Source of the DNA: Sphingomonas sp. CL5.1
GTDB taxonomy: Bacteria; Pseudomonadota; Alphaproteobacteria; Sphingomonadales; Sphingomonadaceae
NCBI RefSeq assembly: GCF_013344685.1
Contig: NZ_CP050137.1
Coordinates: forward strand, 4,377,087-4,441,086
Direction of reading: 5' to 3'
Length of the DNA: 64,000 nt
The translations under genes were made by a program, and so were the position numbers. The notes under the pieces were generated by a model. That model made no database searches. It worked only from the letters and a program-made list of their open reading frames with translations, and was not told the origin of the DNA. This document shows positions 30,251 through 37,657 of this stretch, in pieces; the stretch's first letter is position 1; each line of letters starts with the position of its first letter.

Positions 30251-30753
30251 AGCGCATACCCCTTCTCCTCGCAGGCGAACTCGACATATTCCTTGAGGAA
30301 CGGGTCGATTCCCGGCGTCTCGATCAGGATCTTCGGGCTCCAGATCGTGATCCAGTGGAACGAGCCGTAGAAGACGGCGAGCGTATCGATCCGCGCGTAT
30401 TTGCGCTCGAACGCCGGCATGATGAAGCGCCCGCTGCCATCGAACGGCAACGGCTCCGCGCCGCCGGCGCGGTCGAGGATGTTATAGTCGGTCCGGCCGG
30501 TCTTCTCGAACTGGGCGGCGTCGAGCTGCTCCAGCCGCGCCTTCCAGAACGGCACGAAGCGCGGATCATAGGCGATCAGGCAGCGATGCTCGGGATGCGG
30601 CGCGATGATGACGGTGCCGCCGTCCTTCCCGTCCTCGCGCGGGGAATTCTTCGCGAGCATGGCGCGCAGGGTGTTCGGGATCGCCACGCGCGACTTGTCG
30701 TCGACGAGCGCGATACCCTTTCCCTGATAGTCGATCCTTTCCGACACGCCCAC
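30247..30753 (-). CDS. mraZ: Transcriptional regulator MraZ
   Basis: DNA-binding AbrB-like protein that in E. coli represses its own dcw operon. The 168-aa product has two MraZ/SpoVT-AbrB half-domains: [20 protein letters not shown] near 12-31, and [19 protein letters not shown] near 103-121, the latter matching the usual DxxGRhhhP pattern. Two starts are possible: GTG at 30753, or GTG at 30747, which lies 4 bases after GAGGTG. It is the first gene of the dcw cluster and sits below a 10-bp-periodic operator. Confidence 0.93.
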   Translation of the reverse strand: MGVSERIDYQGKGIALVDDKSRVAIPNTLRAMLAKNSPREDGKDGGTVIIAPHPEHRCLIAYDPRFVPFWKARLEQLDAAQFEKTGRTDYNILDRAGGAEPLPFDGSGRFIMPAFERKYARIDTLAVFYGSFHWITIWSPKILIETPGIDPFLKEYVEFACEEKGYAL

Positions 30754-30874
30754 CTCGCCCGCGGCGGACGCGCTTCTCCGGCCCGGAAACCAGCCCGTTC
30801 GGCCGCCCGGCTATCGCGAAGACAAGATACAGCGAGTCCGCCCCTCTGTAGCCCGATAGATATCAGGGCGTGTC

Positions 30875-30910
30875 GGGGATGGGAAGGGAAATATGGGGAA
30901 AATCGGGGAA
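30875..30910 (-). promoter_or_regulatory. Probable MraZ operator: 10-bp-periodic GGGGAA repeats
   Basis: On the plus strand GGGAA, TGGGGAA and CGGGGAA end at 30890, 30900 and 30910, exactly 10 bases apart; a further GGGGA and TGGGAA flank them at 30875-30885. On the mraZ strand this reads as spaced TTCCC(C) units. MraZ binds tandem TGGGN-type repeats at one-turn spacing, and the array lies 122-157 bases upstream of mraZ, so autoregulation of the cluster is likely. Confidence 0.7.
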
Positions 30911-31051
30911 CAGGCGGTCAGCCGGGCGGCTTTCTTCCCGATTCCGCCACGGCGAAGCGCATGCGTTCCGCTTCCGTTCGCGCGAAACGGCCGGCGGAAT
31001 CCGGGGTGGACCGGGGAATCACCGGCGATTCCATGAGCGTCATGGCCGGAT

Positions 31052-31339
31052 TCACTGGCGCGGCGCGGCCGGGGCGGCGCCGTTGGCGGTGGCGGGGGCG
31101 ACGCCCAGTTCGGCGAGCGGCTCGTTCGGCGCGGCGACCGGCTGTTCGCTGTTGGCAAGCGTCATGTTGGCGACCGCCTCCGCCTTGGGCGCATCGACCG
31201 CGGTCACCGGCTTCTCCCGGCTGGCGGCGCTGAAGATCGCGCTGGCGAGGCCGATGAGCAGCACCACGGCGGCCAGGCCGATCAGGCCGACCCGCACACG
31301 CTGCACCGTCTGGTTCGATGGGGGTGTTTCGGTACTCAT
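31052..31339 (-). CDS. Small single-pass membrane protein, unknown function
   Basis: A 95-aa product. A polar N-terminus (MSTETPPSNQTVQRVR) precedes one transmembrane helix (about 17-36, VGLIGLAAVVLLIGLASAIF) and an Ala/Pro-rich extracytoplasmic tail (TLANSEQPVAAPNEPLAELG...). No enzymatic motif is visible. I chose the ATG at 31339 because the helix is then correctly placed; the ribosome-binding site is weak. It follows cysK on the same strand, 43 bases after it, so the two are probably cotranscribed. Confidence 0.7.
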   Translation of the reverse strand: MSTETPPSNQTVQRVRVGLIGLAAVVLLIGLASAIFSAASREKPVTAVDAPKAEAVANMTLANSEQPVAAPNEPLAELGVAPATANGAAPAAPRQ

Positions 31340-31382
31340 CCGTCGTGCGAGACTAACGCCATATCGCGCGAATGTCGAATTT

Positions 31383-32366
31383 TTACACCGGCAGCCGCCG
31401 CTCCAGCCCCTTGGCCGAGAGCCATTCCGGGTTATAAAGCGTGGAAAGATAACGGAAACCTGTATCGCACAGGATGGTCGCGATGCGCTTGCCCGGCCCA
31501 AGGTCGCGCGCCAGCCGCACCGCGCCGGCGACGTTGATGCCGGACGACAGGCCGAGGCACAGCCCCTCCTCGCGCAGCAGCCGCTCGACCCAGTCCAGCC
31601 CTTCCTGATCGGGGATGCGATATTGCGTGTCGATCGGCGCGCCCTCGAGGTTGGCCGTGATCCGCCCCTGGCCGATCCCCTCGGCGACCGAATTGCCCTC
31701 CGCCTTCAGCTCGCCATGCGCATAATATTCGTAGAGCGCGGCGCCATGAGGGTCGCTGAGCGCGATCGTCACGCGATCGTCCTTCGCCTTCAGCCCCATC
31801 GCGACGCCGGCGAGCGTACCGCCGGTGCCGACCGCGCAGGTGAAGCCGTCGACCCGCCCGTCCATCTGCGCCCAGATCTCCTCGGCGGTGCCGACGATAT
31901 GCGCGCGGCGGTTGGCGATATTGTCGAACTGGTTGGCCCAGATCGCGCCCGGCGTTTCCTCGGCGATGCGCCGCGAGGTATGCACGAAATGGCACGGGCT
32001 GGAATAAGGCGCCGCCGGCACCGTCACCAGCTCCGCGCCGAGCGCGCGGAGCGTGTCCATCTTCTCCTTGGACTGGGTATCCGGCATCACGATGATCGTG
32101 CGATAACCCTTGGCATTGGCGACCAGCGCGAGGCCGATCCCGGTGTTGCCCGCCGTCCCCTCGACGATCGTGCCGCCGGGCTGGAGTTGATCGCGAGCCT
32201 CGGCGTCCTCGACGATGAACAGCGCGGCGCGATCCTTCACGCTGGCCCCTGGATTGGCGAATTCGCACTTGCCGAAGATATCGCACCCCGTCGCCTCGCT
32301 CGGCCCCTTCAGCCGGACGAGCGGGGTGTTGCCGATGAGCGAGAGTGTGTCGGAAGCGGTGTGCAT
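31383..32366 (-). CDS. cysK: Cysteine synthase A family protein
   Basis: PLP-dependent beta-replacement enzyme expected to make cysteine from O-acetylserine and sulfide. The 327-aa product has IGNTPLVRL near residue 11, the PLP lysine in NPGASVKDRAA, the phosphate/substrate loop EGTAGNTGIGLA, AVGTGGTLAG, and the Ser that holds the pyridine ring in the LGLSSGIN region. The loop reads TAGNTG, where E. coli CysK has TSGNTG, and SPCHF is inserted after APYS, so this belongs to the alphaproteobacterial subgroup. A cystathionine-synthase-like role is not excluded. Confidence 0.88.
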   Translation of the reverse strand: MHTASDTLSLIGNTPLVRLKGPSEATGCDIFGKCEFANPGASVKDRAALFIVEDAEARDQLQPGGTIVEGTAGNTGIGLALVANAKGYRTIIVMPDTQSKEKMDTLRALGAELVTVPAAPYSSPCHFVHTSRRIAEETPGAIWANQFDNIANRRAHIVGTAEEIWAQMDGRVDGFTCAVGTGGTLAGVAMGLKAKDDRVTIALSDPHGAALYEYYAHGELKAEGNSVAEGIGQGRITANLEGAPIDTQYRIPDQEGLDWVERLLREEGLCLGLSSGINVAGAVRLARDLGPGKRIATILCDTGFRYLSTLYNPEWLSAKGLERRLPV

Positions 32367-32454
32367 GAATGCTTATGTGCGCCGCCGGGGCGGTCGCGGC
32401 AACCACGCTTGCGCTTTAGCGGCCGATAGCGTGATTGATCGCATGGTCAGGCAT

Positions 32455-32943
32455 ATGGCACGCAAATCCTCCTTCCCGCCGGTCGTCGACGATCGCACGC
32501 GCGTCCTGATCCTCGGCAGCCTGCCGGGCGAGCGCAGCCTTGCCGAGCAGCGCTATTACGCGCATCCGCAGAACCAGTTCTGGCGCCTCGTCGGCCATGT
32601 CGTCGGGCGCGATCTCGCCGCCCTCCCCTATGAAGCGCGCCTCGCGGCGCTGCTGGAGGAGCGGATCGGGCTGTGGGACGTCGTGGCCTCGGCGCGGCGA
32701 TCGGGCAGCAGCGATGCGGCGATCCGCGATCACGCGACCAACGACCTGCCGGCGCTGATCGACTCGCTCGCGAGCCTGCGCGCGGTGGCGTTCAACGGCG
32801 GCACGGCGCTGCGACTCGGCCGGCCGCTGCTGGCGGGGCGCGTGGTGGCGCTGGTCGCGCTTCCTTCCTCCAGCCCGCTCCACACGGTCGGCATCGCGGC
32901 GAAGCAGCCGGCATGGGATGCGCTGGCCGCCTTCATCGGCTGA
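32455..32943 (+). CDS. DNA-deoxyinosine glycosylase (UDG superfamily)
   Basis: Base-excision repair enzyme that removes hypoxanthine from deaminated DNA. The 162-aa product has the UDG-fold motifs LILGSLPGERSLAEQRYYAH and PQNQFWRLVG at the N-terminus, LWDVVASARRSGSSDAAI, AVAFNGGTA, and a C-terminal LPSSSPLHTVG motif resembling the mismatch-specific/hypoxanthine group. The ATG at 32455 is taken as start; an in-frame ATG at 32443 adds four residues. It is divergent from cysK. Confidence 0.85.
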   Translation: MARKSSFPPVVDDRTRVLILGSLPGERSLAEQRYYAHPQNQFWRLVGHVVGRDLAALPYEARLAALLEERIGLWDVVASARRSGSSDAAIRDHATNDLPALIDSLASLRAVAFNGGTALRLGRPLLAGRVVALVALPSSSPLHTVGIAAKQPAWDALAAFIG

Positions 32944-33032
32944 TTCCCGCGCTCGAAAACAGGCGCCGCAGGATACAAAATTTCATCGCGCCCTTGACGG
33001 AGGCGACACCGGGGGTATGGCGTCGCTCTGCT

Positions 33033-33419
33033 ATGAAAAGCCACCTTCTCCTCCCTGCCGCCGCCGCGCTGATCGCGCTTTCCGCCTGCAATTCGCAGCC
33101 GAGCAAGCCGGAAATCGTCGACACCAACCCCGATCCCATGGCCGCCGAGTTGGCCAACAAGGGCGCGGTCGAGCTTCCGCCCGCGATCAAGGCGGACAAG
33201 ACCTTCCGCTGCAAGGACAACAGCCTCGTCTATGTCACCTTCTTCCAGGGCGACAAGCAGGCGATCGTCAAGACCAAGCAGGACGGCTCGCCCACCACGC
33301 TGAAGGCCGAGAAGGCCGGCGATCCGCTGGTCGCCGACGGCGGCTGGAAGCTGACCGGCGACCCCAGCCACATCACCCTGACCCAGCCGGGCAAGGGCGA
33401 GCAGGCCTGCAAGGCCTGA
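33033..33419 (+). CDS. Small lipoprotein of unknown function
   Basis: A 128-aa product with a lipoprotein signal: MKSHLLLPAAAALIALSAC, giving a lipobox L-S-A-C with Cys19. The mature part contains FRCKDNSLVYVTFFQGDKQA and a GGWKLTGDPSHITLTQPGKG stretch, reminiscent of the small beta-barrel MliC-type lysozyme-inhibitor fold (C-x-D-N..L.VTFF), though I cannot confirm that. It is monocistronic and followed by a strong terminator. Confidence 0.8.
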   Translation: MKSHLLLPAAAALIALSACNSQPSKPEIVDTNPDPMAAELANKGAVELPPAIKADKTFRCKDNSLVYVTFFQGDKQAIVKTKQDGSPTTLKAEKAGDPLVADGGWKLTGDPSHITLTQPGKGEQACKA

Positions 33420-33443
33420 TTTTCCGCAATCATCCAGCTTTCG

Positions 33444-33474
33444 AGGCCGGCGCACCCGTTGCGCCGGCCTTTTT
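33444..33474 (+). terminator. Intrinsic terminator after the lipoprotein gene
   Basis: Perfect 11-bp stem AGGCCGGCGCA / TGCGCCGGCCT with a 5-base loop (CCCGT), running into TTTTT. It lies 24 bases after the stop codon. The best rho-independent terminator in the window. Confidence 0.9.
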
Positions 33475-33522
33475 AATCGGCGGCGCTTGCCTCGCGCCGC
33501 GCGGCGCTGCACCTTCGCGCAT

Positions 33523-34233
33523 ATGGCGACGATCGCGGTTTACAGCCTGAAGGGTGGCGTCGGGAAAACGACGCTGGCGGCCAACCTCGCATGGTGCGCG
33601 GCGGCGAAATCGGCGCGCCGCACCCTGTTGTGGGATCTCGATCCGCAGGCGGCGGCAAGCTGGATGCTCGGTCGCGAGGCGAAGCACGATCGCGCGCAGG
33701 CGGCTTTTTCGCGCGAGGTGGACGCGCGCAAGCTGATCCGCCCCACCACCGTCGAGCGGCTCGACCTGCTCCCCGCCGACGCATCGCTACGTGACCTCGA
33801 CCACCTGCTGCGCGAGATGGACAAGAAGAAGCGGCTGAGCAAGCTGATCGCCGGCCTCGGCGACTACGACCGCGTGATCCTCGATTGCCCGCCCGGCCTC
33901 ACCGAGACGGCGGAGCAGGTCGCGCGCGCCGCCGACCTGATCGTCATCCCCGTCGTCCCCTCCCCGCTGGCGCAGCGCGCCTATGAGGAGATCGAGCGGC
34001 ATCTCGGCGGGCGCACGCCCACGCTCCCGGTTCACGCGATGGTCGATCGCCGCCGGCGGATGCACCTGGAGGCCGTCGCCGCCCATCCCGACTGGCCGGT
34101 GATCCCGATGGCGAGCGTGGTCGAGGCGTCCGCCGCCGCGCACAAGGCCGTGGGCGAGGTGGCGCCGCGATCGGCGGCGGCCGCCGCTTTCCTCGATATC
34201 TGGCAAAGGATCGAGCGACGACTCGCTTCATGA
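33523..34233 (+). CDS. Orphan ParA/MinD-family ATPase
   Basis: A 236-aa deviant-Walker ATPase: YSLKGGVGKTTLAANLAW with signature Lys at residues 9-16, Walker A' LLWDLDPQAAASW and Walker B-like YDRVILDCPPGLTETAEQV. No parB gene or parS-like array is adjacent, so it is probably not the chromosome-partition ParA but a positioning or segregation ATPase of unknown cargo. It is coupled by ATGA to aat downstream. The ATG at 33523 is immediately before the first beta strand. Confidence 0.85.
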   Translation: MATIAVYSLKGGVGKTTLAANLAWCAAAKSARRTLLWDLDPQAAASWMLGREAKHDRAQAAFSREVDARKLIRPTTVERLDLLPADASLRDLDHLLREMDKKKRLSKLIAGLGDYDRVILDCPPGLTETAEQVARAADLIVIPVVPSPLAQRAYEEIERHLGGRTPTLPVHAMVDRRRRMHLEAVAAHPDWPVIPMASVVEASAAAHKAVGEVAPRSAAAAAFLDIWQRIERRLAS

Positions 34234-34964
34234 AGTTCGAGCGGCTCGATCCGGCGATGGTGCTCGGGGCCTATTCGGTCGGGGTGTTCCCGATGGCCGA
34301 CGGCCGCGACGCGCCCGGCGTCTATTGGGTCGAGCCGCGCCGCCGCGCAATCCTGCCGCTCGACGGCTTCCATCTCTCCCGCTCGCTGCGCAAGAAGCTG
34401 CTCGCCGACCGCTTCCGCATCACCGCCGACCGCGATTTTCCCGCCGTCATCCGCCTGTGCGCGGAAGCCGCCAGCGACCGGCCGGAGACATGGATCAACC
34501 GCTCGATCGAGCATGTCTTCCTGCATCTCCACGAAACCGGCCACGCCCATTCGATCGAATGCTGGGACGGCGAGGAACTGGTCGGCGGCCTTTACGGCCT
34601 CGCGCTCGGCCACGCCTTCTTCGGCGAAAGCATGGTGAGCCGCGCGGCCGATGCCTCGAAGATCGCGCTCGCCGCGCTCGTCGCGCGGCTGCGGGCGGGC
34701 GGCTTCACCCTGCTCGACTGCCAGTTCATGACCGGGCACCTCGCCTCGCTCGGCGCGGTGGAGATCGACCGGGCCGATTACATGGTGTTGCTGGGCGAGG
34801 CGCTCGGGCCGCTCGTCTCCGCGACCGGCGCGTCGTCGGCGCCGTCGCTGGCGTCGGCATCCGCCGCCGCGGCCGATTTCTTCGCGGTCGAGGCGGCGAT
34901 GACGTCGGTATCCGCGCCTTTCGCCGGGAAGGACATCGTGCAGCTCTTGGCCCAGACGTCATAG
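34230..34964 (+). CDS. aat: Leucyl/phenylalanyl-tRNA--protein transferase
   Basis: N-end-rule enzyme that adds Leu or Phe to proteins with N-terminal Lys/Arg, marking them for ClpAP. Motifs: LGAYSVGVFPMAD, WVEPRRRAILPLDGFHLSRSL, ETWINRSIEHVFLHLHETGHAHSIE (positions about 86-110), GLYGLALGHAFFGESMVSR and LLDCQFMTGHLASLGAVEI. The conserved domain ends near residue 190. A tail of about 54 residues (GPLVSATG onward) is read antisense to the DUF2155 gene and is probably not conserved. Total 244 aa. Confidence 0.92.
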   Translation: MKFERLDPAMVLGAYSVGVFPMADGRDAPGVYWVEPRRRAILPLDGFHLSRSLRKKLLADRFRITADRDFPAVIRLCAEAASDRPETWINRSIEHVFLHLHETGHAHSIECWDGEELVGGLYGLALGHAFFGESMVSRAADASKIALAALVARLRAGGFTLLDCQFMTGHLASLGAVEIDRADYMVLLGEALGPLVSATGASSAPSLASASAAAADFFAVEAAMTSVSAPFAGKDIVQLLAQTS

Positions 34965-35446
34965 ACCGGGTGCTGCACCACGTTGAGCGCCGGGCGCTCC
35001 TTGAACAGCCAGCCCGAGAAGGCCCGCCGCCACAAATTGTCCGCGCCCTTCACGTCGAGCTGGACGAAGGCGCCGGTCAGTTGCTCCTGCTCCCATGGCG
35101 CGGTCTTCTCGCAGGCGCGCAGCCGGACGATCGTGTCGCCGACGCGCAGCGCCTGCCCCGGCTTCATCGTCAGGTCGCGGCTCACGCCGTTGCGCTTGTT
35201 GAGGAGGCCGATCACCGCCACGCGCTCCGCCATCGGCGTCGTGCCGGCGTCGGCCGCCTGATCGCTGCCGTCGACCGCCGTCACGCCGTCCGGCGCGGGG
35301 CGCGCGGCGGGCACGGCCTGCGACGCGGCGGGGGCGGCTGCGCGGGGCGTCGGCGCGGCATCGGCGAGCCAGTGCCGCCCTTGCCACAGGCCCACGCCGG
35401 CCAGCGCGACGACGAGCGCGCCGCCCGCCGCCAGCGCGCGCTTCAC
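34778..35446 (-). CDS. Exported DUF2155 domain protein
   Basis: Periplasmic or membrane-anchored protein of unknown function, common in alphaproteobacteria. From the GTG at 35446, which overlaps the NDUFA12 stop (GTGA), the product is 222 aa. A GTG at 35461 would add five residues. It has a signal/anchor helix (ALAAGGALVVALAGVGLW), an Ala/Pro linker, then the DUF2155 core: AVIGLLNKRNGVSRDLTMKP, ACEKTAPWEQEQLTGAFVQL, FSGWLFKERPALNVVQHPVY and DVWAKSC. An Ala/Asp-rich tail of about 45 residues follows. Its last 187 bases overlap aat on the other strand. Confidence 0.85.
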   Translation of the reverse strand: MKRALAAGGALVVALAGVGLWQGRHWLADAAPTPRAAAPAASQAVPAARPAPDGVTAVDGSDQAADAGTTPMAERVAVIGLLNKRNGVSRDLTMKPGQALRVGDTIVRLRACEKTAPWEQEQLTGAFVQLDVKGADNLWRRAFSGWLFKERPALNVVQHPVYDVWAKSCTMSFPAKGADTDVIAASTAKKSAAAADADASDGADDAPVAETSGPSASPSNTM

Positions 35447-35835
35447 GCCTCGGGGCTCCACGCCTCATAATCCCCGGTCGCGGGCGCGCGCTTGCCGCCC
35501 TTCTCCAGCGCGCCCGGCGGGCGATAGGCGAGCGCGGTGCCGGTCATGTTCGGCACGGCCGGCTTCTCCCAGCGGCGCGGCGCGGGCAGCGCGCGATCGG
35601 GCGCGTCGTCGACATGATGATGCAGCCAGCTGAACCATTCCGGCGGCACGCGGCTGGCGTCGTTAGCGCCCTGATAGATCACCCAGCGGCGCGGCTGGCC
35701 GGCGGTGTCGGTGCCGCCCTCGTAATAGACGTTGCCGAGCGAATCCTCGCCCACGCGCGTCTTGCCGCGCAGGCCGAACCAGGTGCCGATGGTCGCGCCG
35801 TTCCACCAGGTGAACGGGTTCAGATTGATGCCCAT
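35443..35835 (-). CDS. NADH:ubiquinone oxidoreductase NDUFA12-family subunit
   Basis: Accessory subunit of alphaproteobacterial respiratory complex I, homologous to mitochondrial NDUFA12/B17.2. The 130-aa product has the family pattern: WWNGATIGTWFGLRGKTRVG, EDSLGNVYYEG, RRWVIYQGANDASRVPPEW, FSWLHHHVDD and the C-terminal P..RPPGALEKGG. Cytosolic face of the inner membrane. It heads a minus-strand pair with DUF2155, a common alphaproteobacterial order. Confidence 0.93.
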   Translation of the reverse strand: MGINLNPFTWWNGATIGTWFGLRGKTRVGEDSLGNVYYEGGTDTAGQPRRWVIYQGANDASRVPPEWFSWLHHHVDDAPDRALPAPRRWEKPAVPNMTGTALAYRPPGALEKGGKRAPATGDYEAWSPEA

Positions 35836-35866
35836 GCGCCGCGCTTACCCCCGAAGCCCGCGCGCT

Positions 35867-36367
35867 TCAACCGGGCTTGCCATCCCCCGGCCCGCTTTCC
35901 CACGTCACCTTGTCGCCTTCGTCGATGCCCAGCTCGCCGGCGCGCCCGCCGTTGATCTCCAGCACCGCGGTGACCGCCTCGCCCGACGGGATCGGCGTTT
36001 CGGAGAAAGGCACGCTGTTCTCGGCGATCCGCGCGATCGTATGATCGGGGCGGATGAACAATATGTCGAGCGGGCTGGGCGTGTTCTTCATCCAGAAGAT
36101 CGCCGGCTTCGGCGGCCCGCCGTCGGGCGGATAGGGCGCGAACAGCATCCCGCCGTCCTTCGGGATGTCGGTGCGGAACATCAGCCCGCGCTCCTGCGCG
36201 TCGGCGGTCGACGCCACCTCGACCCTGAATTCGTGCGATCCCCTGGGGCCGGCGATCGTCAGCGTCACACGCTTCGCCGCGCCCGCGCCTTCGGTGGCGC
36301 CGGCATCGCCGCGCGAGCAGGCGGGGGCGAGCAGCGCGAGCGCCGCGACGGCCAGGATACGCAACAT
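35867..36367 (-). CDS. DUF192 family lipoprotein
   Basis: A 166-aa product. The N-terminus MLRILAVAALALLAPAC looks like a lipoprotein signal with Cys17. The DUF192 core follows: FRVEVASTADAQERGLMFR, GGMLFAPYPP, FWMKNTPSPLDILFIRPDHTIARIAENSVPF and AVLEINGGRAGELGIDEGDKV. Biochemical function unknown. The ATG at 36367 has GGAGGAA upstream, overlapping the end of the cold-shock gene, so the two are coupled. Confidence 0.88.
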   Translation of the reverse strand: MLRILAVAALALLAPACSRGDAGATEGAGAAKRVTLTIAGPRGSHEFRVEVASTADAQERGLMFRTDIPKDGGMLFAPYPPDGGPPKPAIFWMKNTPSPLDILFIRPDHTIARIAENSVPFSETPIPSGEAVTAVLEINGGRAGELGIDEGDKVTWESGPGDGKPG

Positions 36368-36368
36368 C

Positions 36369-36932
36369 TCATTCCTCCGGCGCGATATCGACCACGACCG
36401 CGAGCGGACCCTTGCGGCCCTCCACCACGCGCGCGCGCAGCGGCTGGTCCGGCTCCACCTCATGGATCGCGGCGCGGCGCAGCGTTTCCATATGGACGAA
36501 TATATCCTGCTCCCCGTCCGGCCGCACCAGGAATCCATAGCCCTTGAGCCGGTTGAACCATTTCACCAGCACCGGCTCCCACTCGCCCGCCTCGTCGATC
36601 ATGCTCGCGGGATCGATGCGCGCGCGGTCGCGCGGCTGGCTTTGCTCCACCGCCTGCGACGTGTCGATCGACAATATCTCCACCGCCTGGAAGCCGCGCT
36701 CGCGCTGCACCGCGATCGCCTCCACGCGCGAACGCTCCGGCAGGCTGCGGCGGCCGAGCGGCTGGAGCACGCTGAAATGGATCAGCACGTCGCCGGTGTC
36801 GCCCGTATCGGGCACGAGGAAGCCGAAACCGCGCGTGACGTCGAACCACTTGAGCGTGCCGGCCACCCGCACGCCCTCCCCGGCGCCGGGCACGCCTTCT
36901 TCCTCTTCGCGGTCATCCGCATCGCGAGACAT
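36369..36932 (-). CDS. Protein with two cold-shock domains
   Basis: RNA/ssDNA-binding protein with tandem cold-shock domains, 187 aa from the ATG at 36932 (GTG at 36944 would add four residues). Domain 1 (about 22-90) has [18 protein letters not shown] and DVLIHFSVL. Domain 2 (about 120-187) has [20 protein letters not shown] and [11 protein letters not shown]. Both RNP1 (KGFGF-like) and RNP2 (VFVH-like) motifs are intact in each half. An acidic N-terminus precedes them. Two-domain CspD-like proteins are known in alphaproteobacteria. Confidence 0.9.
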   Translation of the reverse strand: MSRDADDREEEEGVPGAGEGVRVAGTLKWFDVTRGFGFLVPDTGDTGDVLIHFSVLQPLGRRSLPERSRVEAIAVQRERGFQAVEILSIDTSQAVEQSQPRDRARIDPASMIDEAGEWEPVLVKWFNRLKGYGFLVRPDGEQDIFVHMETLRRAAIHEVEPDQPLRARVVEGRKGPLAVVVDIAPEE

Positions 36933-37023
36933 GTCGCTACGCACTTATACGTGATCCCCCCCGGGTTCGTCCCACGCTAGCATGGTTACGATCCGGTTCA
37001 ACAGGCAAACCACGCGGCACACG

Positions 37024-37566
37024 TCATTCATCGCCCTCGAACGGGACACCGGGGGGCGACAGCACGATCCGCCGCGCCAGCGCCGGGGCATGGCCGGCGC
37101 GCACCATCGCCGCCACCTGCCGCTCGCGCAGCCGCTCGTCTGGCGCGGCCTTCGCCCACGGGCCGAAGCGGCGGCGGCGCGCGAAGGCGAGCGCCGCGTC
37201 GAGCGGTCGTTCCGCCGCCGGCTCGATCGCGGCGACGGCGTCCTCCTCGCCGACATGCGCCGCGCGCAGCGCCTGCGCCACGCGGCGCGCGCCGAAGCCG
37301 CGCCGCGCCAGCGCCGCCGCGCGCATGTCGGCGAAGGCGCGATCGTCGACATAGCCCAGCGCCGCCATCCGCTCCGCCACCGTCGCGGGATCGGCCGGCG
37401 CGCCGTGCCAGCCGCGCTCGCGCACCTTGCGGCGCAGGTAATCCGCCAGCTTGCCGCGCGTCGTCGCGAACCGCTCGACATAGCGCAGCGCCAGCCGGTC
37501 GAGCGCGGCGGCATCGAGCGGGCGGGCGGGACGAGGTTCGCGGGGCACGCCATGTTGTTGCCACAC
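37024..37566 (-). CDS. recX: Regulatory protein RecX
   Basis: Modulator of RecA filaments. The 180-aa product shows three-helix RecX repeats: LDRLALRYVERFATTRGKLADYLRRKVRER, ALGYVDDRAFADMRAAALARRGFGARRVAQAL, and the C-terminal ERQVAAMVRAGHAPALARRI. recA is not adjacent. The start is taken as the GTG at 37566; no in-frame ATG precedes the first repeat. It is divergent from the fatty-acyl-AMP ligase gene. Confidence 0.85.
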   Translation of the reverse strand: MWQQHGVPREPRPARPLDAAALDRLALRYVERFATTRGKLADYLRRKVRERGWHGAPADPATVAERMAALGYVDDRAFADMRAAALARRGFGARRVAQALRAAHVGEEDAVAAIEPAAERPLDAALAFARRRRFGPWAKAAPDERLRERQVAAMVRAGHAPALARRIVLSPPGVPFEGDE

Positions 37567-37657
37567 TGACGAACGAATTTAAACGCGCGAGGCGCGCAGG
37601 TGCTGCCGTGAGCAGGCTTGCGACCCGCCAGGGGCGCGCGAAAGGTACAATGCTGGA

